The notes under the pieces are model-generated. The model saw only the letters and a program-made list of their open reading frames with translations, was not told where the DNA came from and ran no database searches. A DNA stretch of 64,000 nucleotides from Colletes latitarsis (taxonomy: Eukaryota > Arthropoda > Insecta > Hymenoptera > Colletidae): the NCBI RefSeq assembly GCF_051014445.1, contig NC_135147.1, positions 23,695,979 through 23,759,978 on the forward strand, given 5' to 3'. The position numbers and the translations under genes are program-made. How positions within the stretch are numbered: the stretch's first letter is position 1; each line of letters opens with the position of its first letter. Below, piece after piece: positions 35,879-47,800 of the stretch.

Positions 35879-38800
35879 GTAAATAACCACTTACGATCGA
35901 ACAACAGTAGACAATCGACTTTAAGACCCGAAAAGAGAAAAAAATCATGAGAAATACCAGTGCAATTAACAGTGAATATTGAAGCACCTACAAGGACCTT
36001 TTCTGAGAAATCGAGCTATATACATTCGATGGAACAACTTCTGTCACACTGTTTCCAATCTATAGAAACGATGACCTATTTTAAATGTCACCCACGTCCA
36101 AGATAGTGTGGGTGCCTAAATTGCAAGGCAAAATGGCTACCAAGAGTAACCGGTAACCGCGACTTATCGGAATTCGTCGAGAAGCGAAATTCGGTCCGCG
36201 ACGTAAACCGCGCCTCGTTTTCGGTAATCCGGTGTGCACACGAACGACCGTTCGGGCCGATTTTACGCAAAGTTTAAGTCGCTAACGAGGCTCTGTGTAT
36301 ACAGATATTTCCGACGGGCAACATCGGAACACGTCCCTTTTTATTATTCCCCCCGCGATCCCGTGCGTGCAGCGCGCGGAATATTATTACCGCGCTTTAA
36401 ATATTTGCCCGCACGTTCCTACGGAATACCCGTTCGGACGGAATAATAACTTGTACTCATTTCTGCTTCTGGCTGAATGATACGCGAATTTACGTACGGT
36501 AATTTCGGACGCTTGTAAGAGAATTTAAATGCGGGTAGTACTTATTAGAATTATACTTTCTTGCGAACGAGTCATTTTCCGTAACTGGTTTACTGGTTTC
36601 CTATGTTAATGCGCGAGGATTAATCTGGGGGAAGGGACCAGAGCGAGCCTAATGGGTAATAATTATACAGTGTGGACGCTTAAAACGAATCGTTCGAGTA
36701 ACTCGTTCCCGAAGACGGCAAAAAAATGTTTGCGGCAGAAGTCGTATGATTTTATGGGTGACTGGATCTCTATTTTTAGATATACTAAAACAAAAATTCG
36801 TATTGTCAATGTACATCACCGTTTCGAAGCGTTTAATAAGAACCCGGTACGGTTGGATCGATTTTCAATCGAATGTAGATTTTACGTAGAAACGTAGATC
36901 TCATTCAGGAGGAATTCCAGATCTCAATTTACGTTTAACTAAACTTATTTCGTGTGTCATGGAATTCATGAAATTGAGCGGGCAGCAAAAATGTCAAATA
37001 ATTTCTGCATCTCCCGCGAAATTTACGACTTCCTTCGACGACCGTGCACGACGCAACGGTACGTCGATCTAAGCTCGCATGAAATTTTCATATCGTTGCA
37101 AAAAGCCTCCCAGTATTTCGTAGCAAACTTATTAACTGATTAGCTCGCGGCGCAAGTATCCGCCAGGCTACCGACAAAATTTATAAATTACCGCGGTTAG
37201 GAATTCGGATTAATTTTTAAAACGCATCAGGATTTAATGAACGTCTCCCGGCTGCGCTAGCGCGGTATTCGTCCAAAAAACGATACCGTAGGGAACGCGG
37301 AGCGTTTATTAACCGGCCAATGTATGCATCATCGCGCGGAGGAAGGCCGACTCGCATTAAGGATAAAGATTCGACGGTAAATCATCGCTTGGCGAGATGT
37401 ATGCCGACAATCTCGGCCGCCGTATAAACCGTAATCGACGTTTATTAATCAGAATCCCGCGGGTTATTAAAAATCGTTACCGTTTAAAAACGCGGCGGTC
37501 GTCTCGTTCCGCGGGCGAAATTCGCCAGGCGCGCGCGCACTTCTTGAAAAAATCCGCTCCAAGCCCCGGGGCGATTTAAAATATAAATACGCTCGCCGGT
37601 GCATAGCAATGGGAACGACAGACTAACTAATACTATCGACGATGAGTGTTACTCGCGAAATAGAAAATGGTGCAAAGACGATCTTCAAATAAAAAAAGAA
37701 ATTATTATGTATCGCTCGTGACACCGATTACCTATTCGATTTTTGTTTCGACGTTACAAGTTTCAAATCGCGTTATTAACTAAGCATATACCTTGTAATT
37801 TCGAGATCGTTACTAATGTGAAATATATTCTGTAATTACTCCTATGGGTGCTAAAATTTTTATAATTGACTAGAATCGACGACCCCGTTCTAAACTAATA
37901 TCGTCTGCAATTCGAAAGCTCGCGCACGAATCTAGTAAATTGCGTTCGTAACGAATGATTCTAGAGGATCGTGTATCGGTATCGGTGCCATCGCTGGCGA
38001 GTTCGTTTCGTTTCGTTCACCCCGTGCGCCTCTTTCTCGGTCTTGGCGAAAGTTATAAGCGTCGTCTCCCGTGGCGCTCGGCGTCGACGCGTGGGTTCGC
38101 CGTAACGCGACCGTCTCCATCGCGGATTATTATCGGCGACCGAGGCGCGGATGAGGCACGAGACGTTTAAACGCCGACAGCGGTCGTGGGTTACGCGCGA
38201 AATCGCGGAATTCAAGCGGGCAAGGAACGCAGAAGCGTTTCGCCTGATCGTCCGATAAATTAAGGGACCCCCGCGTCTTTACGGACTCGCCATTCCGAGT
38301 ATCGCGGCGGAAGGAATTATTATAATGTTGCTCGTTGTAATTTGTAGGCATCGTTACTAGGTAAGAAACTTCTTCGTTAACGTTGGGAGAAATGGGATGC
38401 GAGCCCCGCTAAAAGAACTCTGTCCGGTTCTTTTCCCCGCGAGAATTAAATTTACGCGCGCTTGCGACCAAGAGGAACTCGCGAAGGAAACTCCTGGAGA
38501 CTGATACCCGCGGATTCTTATGGAAGTTTGCACAAAGAAGGGTTCGTTGGAACTGAGAAGTTAGTTAAGGGAGAAATCGAAAAATTTTTCCATGAAACCT
38601 GAGAGACAGTAAAGTACTTGTTACCATGGACGTACGAATGAAAAGTATGATAAAAGAAAGACGCGTAACGACCGCGTAGCGATAATTAAAATTTCCTGCT
38701 GAAACTAGGAAAAGAAACAGGTTTGGATAATTATAGTAGCTACGTAACTGCAGGTGCGTTTGTTGATCGCGCGCCTCAGGATCGAAGGTACGAGGGCAAG

Positions 38801-40771
38801 AAGAAAGGAAAATTTGTCAGACGGACTCTTACTAATTTCAGATGACGCGCATTAAAAGCGTCGTCGAGTGTATCTCGCGAAGTAAGGAGGGTTATTTATC
38901 GTTCTGGAAATTGCGAGGAGCTTCCACAGAGTTAATATCGTCAGGATATAATTCTATCTTTATAATGACGACGATCTTTTCTCGCGGACGAGTCCAAGCA
39001 TATTACCGGTAGTTTATTTTATACCGGGAAATTTACGTTCCTCCGGGCTCACGCGCCTTCGTTGAAATTTTCGGTAAACAGCTTCTCGTAACGTTTTAAT
39101 TATTCTTTTCCCCTGCCCGCGATAACGCCTTCCCCCGTTCGGATATACGACGCATTTTATGCAACTTCACTTCGATAATTTATCACGCCTCGAATCATTT
39201 TTTTCCTCAAACTTTAATACTGCGAAACTATTTACTCGACGAACTTTATCTCCTATTTATACGTAATAGAACGAGGAAGACAGAGGGACGCGATCAATCT
39301 AGGGGATGATCAAGTTTCAACGGATATAAAAGAATCGGAACTCACAAGTCGAGTTCACGAAACTGTATCCACCACCCAAGAGCATCCATCGACGCGGGCG
39401 AAGCGAAGCTCGTTTGCAATTTTTTAACGAGAAGCAAACTCTCATCCCCGTGGCACACCCTTAGCCTGCAAGGAGGCAGCGTGGTTCCGCTGGCACGATT
39501 TTATCTTCAAATTCCGTAACTCGATAAACAACACCGAGATGTCACGGCAGGTCCCGCGCGCTTCTTCTCTTTGAGACCCGAGCCTCAGCAGCCCCCGTGT
39601 CTCGTAAAGATCCCTCTTTATAGCCGCCCCTCTCGTTTCCAGTCCGCTTTTATAATTTCCTTTTTGAAAAATCTCCTCGAACCGAGCGTGTAGCCTGGAA
39701 CGGCCGTTCCTCGTTCTTCTTTTTCCCCTTGCCGCTCTCGATCCGCGATCCTCCGTCGTTCTCTATCCCCCTTGCGTGCCTTTTCTCGCTTCCAGCCACG
39801 CCGAACCTTCGAGCCCCGGGACGAGAAACAAGAAAGAGAAATCGTAGACACGTTCTTTCATTCGAAGATTGCTCTCCATTCAGAAGATTCTCCCTCGATA
39901 CCTCGGCGCGGCTGCATAGTGTTGCGATCGTATTAAGATGCGAGCGCGGAGACGACCAGCTTCGGGACTGCGGACCCGTTGATCCGAATTTATTGCGACC
40001 GATGCACGCGGATAAATTCTAGTCTTATCGGTCGTAGTTTCGTGCGAGGCGAGAAACGATTTCTGCCACCCCGTTCTCGCGACCGATCGTCGACTTTTTC
40101 TTCGCGTCTAATGCGTCGTTAAGCGCGAAAGTTTCTTCACGATCGTTCGATCCTAATTTCGAGTAAACCGTAAACGTCTAACATCACGCGGAAACAATTT
40201 ATTTTAGAACGCGTACGAATTACAAAATGAACTGTAAGAAGAATGGTCAAACCACCCGTTAGAGCACCTAGGAATATTCCGTGGGTCAACAAACTGTTCA
40301 GCGTTTGTGAAAAAAATATTGTAATGACATTCTGTCTGCAGTAGGAGGACGCCCGAAGGCGTTAATCTGTCAAGGCGAACGAAAAATTGGGCTATACGTC
40401 ACAACCGATGTAGCAACATCTGCAACCATGGCTACTGAATTATTAAAACCTGACACAGGAATAGAAGTAAGTGGACGGGTCGAGGAACCCTTAAAGAGGC
40501 TAATTTTAAAAATATCAAAATATTGAGACACAAAAAGGAGGAAATTTCTCGAAATAAACGAAATTTGATAATAAAGCGAAACACGATGGCTATCGTGACG
40601 AAAAGAGGTCCGTGGCACCGAACTCGTAGACACGTAAGAGCGGAACACGCAACGGTACATTTTCTTGTTATTATTACGAAAGATTAAAATTCGTTTTGTA
40701 TCATCCGTTCCTTTTTTCAACTAGTTATAAATCCTTTCCACCGGTTCATTTGATACAAATAATATCTCGTA
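35879..40771. other. Noncoding, one possible promoter
   Basis: No gene, RNA or transposon recognised other than the TATA box at 39325. Short frames throughout are domainless. Segments such as 37141-37600 and 38880-39250 are rich in TTAT/ATTA words that could serve as regulatory sites, but this is composition only. Confidence 0.45.
39325..39360 (+). promoter_or_regulatory. Candidate TATA promoter
   Basis: GATATAAAAGAATCGG contains a consensus TATAAAAG at 39325-39332. About 27 bases downstream is GAGTTCACG, a weak initiator. The next ATG is at about 39539 after some 185 ATG-free bases and opens a frame of only 11 codons (MSRQVPRASSL). The TATA word is strong, but the rest is weak. Confidence 0.18.
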
Positions 40772-41150
40772 CACTCTGTATCGTATTTCTTTCCGTGCTT
40801 CGCCATTTATTTCTTCCTCCCCGGTAGCAGCTTCTGCAGTTTCTTTTCCCGGAGGTTTCAAATTCCTGCTGTACGTTAATTTGTTACAAATTTTTTAGGA
40901 CCCCTCTCTGTACCGTAATTCTTTTTACATTTTATTTCTTCCACGGCTACCATTGCCCCTTCCGTTCGTCCATTCAGAACTTTCAAATACTTCGTTTTAA
41001 TTTATCACTCGTCCCCTTGTCGCAGCTGCTTCTGCCTTTTTTCTTCGGCAAGTTTTAAATTCTTCCTGTGCTTTAATTTATCGCGATCTCTCCCTCTACT
41101 TCTTGCAATTCTTTCGATGCTTCATCTTGTGCTTCTTCTTCTGATACTTC
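40772..41150. repeat. Degenerate pyrimidine-rich tandem repeat
   Basis: Three related units start near 40772 (ACTCTGTATCGTATTTC), 40904 (CTCTCTGTACCGTAATTC) and 41088 (CTCTCCCTCTACTTC). Within them, CAGCTTCTGCAGTTTC and CAGCTGCTTCTGCC recur, as do GGTTTCAAATTCCTGCTGTAC and AGTTTTAAATTCTTCCTGTG followed by (C/G)TTAATTT. Spacing varies from about 130 to 185 bases. The repeat then passes into CTT-rich DNA to about 41260. Divergence is high, so the array is old. Confidence 0.45.
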
Positions 41151-41260
41151 TTCTATTGCACCCAGATCTTGGTTTTATTTCCTCGTCGTTTCTTCTTTTA
41201 CTTCTCCCCGATCTTCCCCCCACGGACCCTTCTTTCTCTTCTTCTTCTACCGATCGTCGT

Positions 41261-43110
41261 CTTACAGACCGAGCCAGAATGCAGGGAGGAAGGGTGCAAT
41301 TACATCGGGGCACAATTTATCGCGATCGATGCGCAAAATAGCCAGATATCGCGAGTTTCGTTCTTGTTTAATCCCCGATTACGATCGCGAATGGGCGCAA
41401 AAACGGCCGGGAAATACTGTTGCTAATGGCGCTGATTTAATTCGGTCCGGTTTCAGATCACGGATTTCGAGCTCGAGAAATCCGACGCGACCCGGAGCTT
41501 CGTTAATGTCGCGTCAGATCTGTTTGGCCATTTTTGTCGCTAATTCGATCAAGCAACGCGAATCTGCGTCAATAAATGGCGAACAAGCGAGGAAGTCGTC
41601 GTTCTGGTATCCACATTTCTAATATTCGTCGGTAAAAATTAAAAAATTGAAGAACAATCCCGACACTGTTTAAATCTTCTCTCAAAATAGCACGCCTCGT
41701 TTGATTTGCAAGTGGTGTCGAAAATAGCAATTTTTAGGGCGCGAATTTTTCCCAAGCACCCTGGACGATTAACGAGGACAAAAGTTCGAGTTCCAGCAGA
41801 TCGTGGGTGCAACAAAAGAACGAAGAAGACATTATTTCCTCGACTTGACGTTGATTCCGTGGAAGCATAGAATCCCGGCGGTTCGGTCCCACGCTCGCTA
41901 GTCAAAGCTCGTTCTCTCGTAAAATCGCCGAAAGGAAGATTTTTAATTGGCATAGGAGTCGAATGGAACCTGGCGAATAGGGGGTGGGGTGGCTGGGGAA
42001 CGGCTCGGGACGAAGGAGGTGGAGACGCTAGAAACGTTCATCGTCGCCCTGGCCAGATTCGTGGCCAGACGAAACCGACGATTCGGTGGATCCGGACTTC
42101 GATATTTCATATTTACGACGACGTACAGGGTATAACGTGGTCGTGGGACGAGGACAGGTCCTTCGGGAGCTTTAATAACCTCGGTCCCTCTTCGTATCGA
42201 GGGGATTATATTCCGTGGATTAACATATTGACGCCGGTGTTCGTGGGGCCCCGGGCCCCCGGTCTACCGATGGAAAAAGAAACAAGCTAACAGACGAGTT
42301 ACTAAATCACCTGTAGACCCGCCGTGGAACCGTTCCCGGGGAGGAATTGTTATTAATACCGGTAACCCGACCATTCTCGGATGCCTGACAGCCGCGACTC
42401 TCGTTGTCGGGATCTCGAGAACCCCGGTTCCCTTTAAGAAACGGACAAAACCGCGATCGGTCATCCATTTCCGAATACAACCGACCGTTGATTGGATCCA
42501 TTTAAAAAGAAGTCTTACGAATTAAGTTACCCAGACGTTGTACTAGTTTTAAGAAAATGACAAGTTATAGTACTTCGCTCCCCTATTAACAAAACAAATG
42601 TTAAATGTCAAAATAATTACGAGAAAATATCTCTCTAATTTGTCAACTCGCTTATTGCGGAAGCTTGCAGAATTTTTAGGTTGCAGCTTGCGTGGCTCCG
42701 TGTAGGAGTTGGTTACATAATGAGAATAAATTTTAATAACAGCGTTTTAGCTTTACTTTGTCTCTAGCACGCTTGCTTCTTAGTTTGTATTCTATGCACG
42801 TATTTGATCCTTGGTTGCATGATGAGATAAACCATCTCGGACGGTTGTTATCCTCTTTTTAATGGTTATCCATAGAACATGATTCGTACTTATGAGTTAT
42901 TGCACGTATGCACGCTCTGAATTCATATCCTCGCATCACCTGTTCCTGCGCTCTACTGAAATTGTTTCTGCTTGCACCGAACGGTGTCCATCCCCCGAAA
43001 TAAGTAAATTAGGTACGCGCAGAATAGTTTCAAAGACGTAAAAGACTCATCGATGCTACGTACGAGTATCAACGGCGAAATGTATTCTGATTTCATTTAT
43101 CACTATTACC
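41261..43110. other. Noncoding, nothing recognised
   Basis: CpG-rich until about 42500 and A+T-rich after that. The minus-strand frame at 41639-41953 is domainless. A GC palindrome-like run lies at 42245-42262. No gene support. Confidence 0.45.
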
Positions 43111-43277
43111 TCTGCAAAGTACGTAATTGCATTGTAATTGCACTGCAATTACATCGTAATTATACGGTAAGTACATGGTAATTATACGGTTTAATAATTT
43201 ACGATTATGATTACACGGCACTTACACGATAATTACCGTGTAATTGCAATGTGATTATAGTGGGATCACTTTGCAGA
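43111..43277. repeat. 167-bp near-palindromic hairpin
   Basis: TCTGCAAAGT at 43111-43120 is the exact reverse complement of ACTTTGCAGA at 43268-43277. Between them the two halves also pair imperfectly: CACTGCAATTACATCGTAATT on the left corresponds to CATTGCAATTACACGGTAATT read from the right strand, followed by matching GTAAGT and TAAT blocks. The centre lies near 43195. The arms are built from repeated GTAATTGCA/TTACAC words. This could be a fold-back MITE or a source of a long hairpin RNA. No TSD is clear. Confidence 0.75.
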
Positions 43278-44536
43278 AATAATCGTGGCAAATATAATCA
43301 GATTACATTTTGTTAAACGCCGATGCCCCACATGCTCAGCCATCTTCCTTCCGATGTATGCAGTTTCCTATACTTTGAATCTACCGCCAGAGACTTTGTT
43401 ACCTTTTAGTTTTATCTCTTCCATAGAAAAATTGGCGTCGCTCTCCAAAACCAAACAAGAAAACGTTTCCATACGCGTCGTCGTCTACTCAATAATTGTA
43501 ACGACAGTTCTCAAACACGTACTTGACATATTTATAGTCCCCGAAAGCTACAATTACATAAATTTACGTACCCCTTCTCCGTTTGCGTTTTATTCTCGAA
43601 TAAATCTATTTTCAACGACGATTAATCAACCCCCATTTTATCGAACGAACATTTTACATACATTCGACTTATTTACAAGCTACGTAATTACAACCTCCAA
43701 CGACCATAAACACGCCAAATACTTGCGCGAAGAAACGTTCGCTCGATAATTAGAGTCCTCGTCGATCGACGTTGCAACCGAAAAAACAAACACCGAAACG
43801 GATGGGATCGAACGAAGAACTCTGTGCAGCGCGCGGTTTTTCCGCTCGCGGGATATGGTAGCGGCGTGACGGTAAAAAAATTTTCTTGCAACTCATTGCG
43901 ATATCGCAATAAAAATACAACGAGGCGAGCGTATCCCGCCGCGACAGGCTACTTGCGGTAATAATGAATGATGCTCGAAATCCTCGTGTCATCCCGTCAG
44001 ACAGTTTCTGACATGTTTGCGATACCCGCGTCACTTCCGGCCCGAGTTATCCGGCTGTAACTGTAATATCGTTATCGGGACGCCGTTATTGGATCCGCGA
44101 AACTTTGGTCCATTAAAACGAGCGACTCTTGCGTTCGAACGAACTTCGTGGTCCGGTAATTTCTATTCGGACTAGCTGCTACGAAATAAATGAATGCCGG
44201 ATAAAAGCTACACCCGGGGGGGGGGGGGAGGGAACGGTCTTTATCTGGGAACGAAATTCTGTTACGTGCTCCGTTCGCGAATCCCCGATGCGATAAAATA
44301 TATCCGCTGCGACTTCCTGCAATTAACTTGGATCGATGGAGGCTGGAGGATTGCATAAGTGTTTGGGATACACGACGCGGTAAACTGAATAGAATATGTT
44401 TCTTCTATGAGAGAAATATTGGGCCTGAATGCATGAGAAAATTAGTCCATTCGATGACTAAAAGAAGTACGATGAATGAAGCAACAAAGTGGATCTTGAC
44501 GAACAATTGTTGCCTCTGCTGTGTAATAAACTAGTT
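43278..44536. other. Noncoding, G-run inside
   Basis: The 154-codon plus frame at 43285-43749 is isoleucine/threonine/serine-rich with no domain and overlaps minus-strand frames, so it was not accepted. A run of 13 G at 44216-44228 (CCC before, AGGGA after) is the most extreme homopolymer in the window and could form quadruplex structure. Confidence 0.45.
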
Positions 44537-44887
44537 TACACAGGATGTCCCGTAGCATGGACCCGCTTCAGGACTAGATCCTACACATGAAAACATACGT
44601 CCTATTCAAAAAGAATATCTTTCTATTTTTAGAAGTCACGTCAGAAAATTGCTAGTTATTTATATTAATACTCTTGAAGTGCAAAGGGTTAGTAATGTTG
44701 TTTCCATGAAATGCTTCCATGGAATTCGATTCCTGGACAAATGGAAAGGGTAAGACAGTCAATGATAAAAAGTCTCCAGGCCTCATTTCGAACATTTGTT
44801 GCAAAGGTGAGCAAATACGATGTGTCAAAGAAGAAGTAGAACTCTAGTCCTGAAGTGGGTCCCACATGCTACGTGGCACCCTGTATA
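44537..44887 (+). mobile_element. TIR element, 351 bp, ~44-bp ends
   Basis: The left end is ACACAGGATGTCCCGTAGCA continuing to GACCCGCTTCAGGACTAGAT. The right end, reverse complemented, is TACAGGGTGCCACGTAGCA continuing to GACCCACTTCAGGACTAGAG. The inverted repeats run about 44 bases at roughly 80 percent identity and are flanked by TA. No transposase frame is present. A lone GTGCAAAGGGTTAG at 44679-44692 inside it resembles one end of a TTAA-type element. The ACAGGGTG ends resemble those of the 17.4 kb element, but the interior differs, so it is a separate family. Confidence 0.8.
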
Positions 44888-47800
44888 ATAAATGTGAAGT
44901 GAGAAAGATCTTTTCCTGCCTGATCGAAACCTTGAAACGGTAAAGGAGTCCTCGTGAGCGCGGATCGAAGTTTGGTGGGTCGAAGGGATACTCGTCGAAG
45001 AGCAAAAGTCGCGTCGAACGCGTCCCGAATTCCGGGTCGGATAGAGAAGAGCGAACGCGCCGACAACGGGACGAAGCGTTGCTCGTTTATTCGTATTCCA
45101 AAGAGGCCGAAGAGTAAGGCTAACGGTCTCTGTTGCTCGCGCGGGTCGGAGCGAGAGAGGGCAGGGCGAAAAGTGTGCGTGAAAGCCCGGTGATAAATGA
45201 TAGGACGTACCGGGGAGGCCCTAGACCCGCAGACCCAGAGACCCACTGAGCACCGCGGACGAGCGGATAAAGGACCAAGCTGCCTTGTCTCGGCGCATAT
45301 TAATGGACAAACATAATCGCCGCATCTCAGCAGGAGCCGGCAGCTGAAATATCCGCTCTTTGCCCGGTGCTCTGCCTCTTCTGCTTCACGCCGGCCACTC
45401 GCAGCCCGGCGCAGTTCCTCGCACGATGTCAGAAGACGACGTTCCTCGCGGCGGATGTCCGCGTCCATCGCGTTTCCCGGGAAATCGCGCGTGGTTTCCG
45501 CGAGTGAGTGTCATCCGGACGATGTGCCAGTGGATATAACCGTATACTCGTGGAGAAAGAAGTCGGTCCTGGTTTCGTGGGGATCGTAAAGCGGCGAGAA
45601 ACCGAAGTTCCGAAAAGCACCCGACGAAGTCACGCCCCGAAGCGATCGGCGCGATCGTAAAGTCCCGCGACGTCTCGATACCAATATCAGGCGTTTATTG
45701 CGCGATACGGGACGGAATTACGAGCGTCTCGTAAGCGTGGTAACTTAACGCCGTCCGTAAAGCAGCGCGCGCGACCGATTCACGGGGCAGTTTCGGGCAT
45801 CGTTATGCCCCGTTTTGCGCGTCGACGGGCCGACTTCCCGGCGCGGGCAGCTCTCTCCCGACGTCCCCGGCGGGGCACACGGATGCCTCCCGATAACGCT
45901 CGGCGTCGCAGCAAGTGCCGTTTGATTACGTTGCCTGCTATCAGCCGCTATAAAGTCGATGGAAGGCGGGCGTTAAAGCCGCCTCTCGGGCCCGCCTCTA
46001 CCTCCTGTGCGCGATCCCCCACCGTTTACGCCGACCAACTCACCGGGAGACGCTACCAGACCTACCGCTGGCCACCGCCGGAGCACCGTTTCGCTCCGCC
46101 GGAACCGGCGAACGGCCTGAAACGGAACGCCATTCTGCCGTGGCCCTGACAACGTGTTCCCGCGCGTTTCGGGACCTCCTTTCGCGTATACACGCTCGAT
46201 GGATCTCCCTCTGTCGTCGAATACGCCCTGTTCCCTTAGGTGGCCAATCTCCGCAATTTTTTCCCGCACCGTATAGTGTTAAGGGTGGTCCGCTACCTGG
46301 CGAACACGTCGAAAATCCGATCTTCCGCGAAATTGAAATATCTTAACGCTGGATTTGCGGAACCCTTCGAGTTTTGTATTTAAAGTCGACGATTGTGAGT
46401 ACATGTCCTAATATTATTCACGAAATCGAACGTGTGAACCAGAGAAATTGTGGAGGAACTGTGCCGAACGTTTCCAAAATATGTCCAACTGATGTTCGTA
46501 AATGTAGTGTAGAGGACGCCATTTTGGACTTACGCGCAAGAATTGTTTTAGTAGTATAGGAGCTTGTAGGATGAGTATGACACAATTGCTTCTAGTGTCT
46601 ATATCTCAATCCATGAACATCGGGAAGAAGCCACATACAGTCTCAGAAATTAAATAATTCAGGCTTAGGATTGACTAAAAATATTATGAAAAGGAGTAAA
46701 CATTTCGAAGAGGACTCCACTTGCTTGTGTCATACAAAATTTCTTGAATTTCTGTTATTCGACTACAATCTTCTGTATTTAAGATAGATAAGAACCCGAG
46801 AATAGCTAAATCAAACTTGTTTTGATGATTTTTTCGACATTCCTGACGAGATCTTTAGTCATTTGACAAATTACAAAAAATACTATTCTGAATTATACTT
46901 TTCCAAGCACTGTCATCGATAAATACACAACAGAGCATATACAAGTTGTCAACAAAAATGTGGCAGTAGCTTGAACAATGTTTTCCACCTATATTCACAA
47001 TTTAATTGAAGGGATCTATGATTAATGGATCCGACGCTGGAATTCGTGTACAATCTGAAGAGGTCTACTTCTAATTTTCGAAATAAAGCATTCTATTTGA
47101 ATGTAGCTATCCTTAGGCTACTTATCTACTACTAATAAGTGCCAAATATATAACCATAACGACGAACGACTTCATACGTACGATCTAGTATGTTATTACT
47201 CAAATTTCTGATCGTATCACTGCCCAATTCTAAGCTCTAAACCATTTCGATACATCTTTCTATTTCTTCGGCGCAAAATACTGACTTGCTTTGCTAAACA
47301 TTAAAATCTGGAGACAGTACTCTCAAATTATTCTCAAACACATTTCGATAGATGTTTCGTTCATATCACAGCTAGATTTCTTTCCTCAAACACGCTAAAA
47401 TCCCAATCAGAGCATCCACCCCCGACTACTCCCCAGAATTATCAACCCTCTCAATATTTTCCATATCACCGAAGAAGGTTACTCGGCCCATCTCGACATC
47501 AAACGATACAAATATCGTGCAGATCCCATCCATCCCAAACGTAAAAAATCTCAAGCATGCTATCTACCATCGCGATAACGCACAGTATACATCCCACCAG
47601 CAAACCACTCGAAAGTTTCGACTGGAAACGCTCGTACGCGCGTGGTACCGCGACATTTCTTCATTTTACTTCCGACCGGGGGAAGCGTTTCGTTTCTAGA
47701 ACTTCCTCCAATTCCGCTTCTGCTTCCTAGACGCTCTTCGGCTGGATCTTGCTCGCTTCGAGCGGTTCTCCACTCTCCCTCTCTTCGAGTTCCTTCCTAC

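Noticed and set aside
39965..39990. GGACCCGTTGATCCGAATTTA resembling miR-10/miR-100 mature sequences
   Set aside because: Several mismatches including the seed, and no opposite arm forming a precursor hairpin.
42245..42262. GC palindromic runs here and at about 21342-21356
   Set aside because: Short low-complexity GC runs with no flanking structure.
43130..43160. GCATTGTAATTGCACTGCAA resembling miR-33
   Set aside because: The words are part of the repeated GTAATTGCA arms of the hairpin, with seed-region differences; better explained by the repeat.
44869..45468. 199-codon minus-strand ORF
   Set aside because: Its end is inside the inverted repeat of the transposon at 44537-44887 and no domain is visible.
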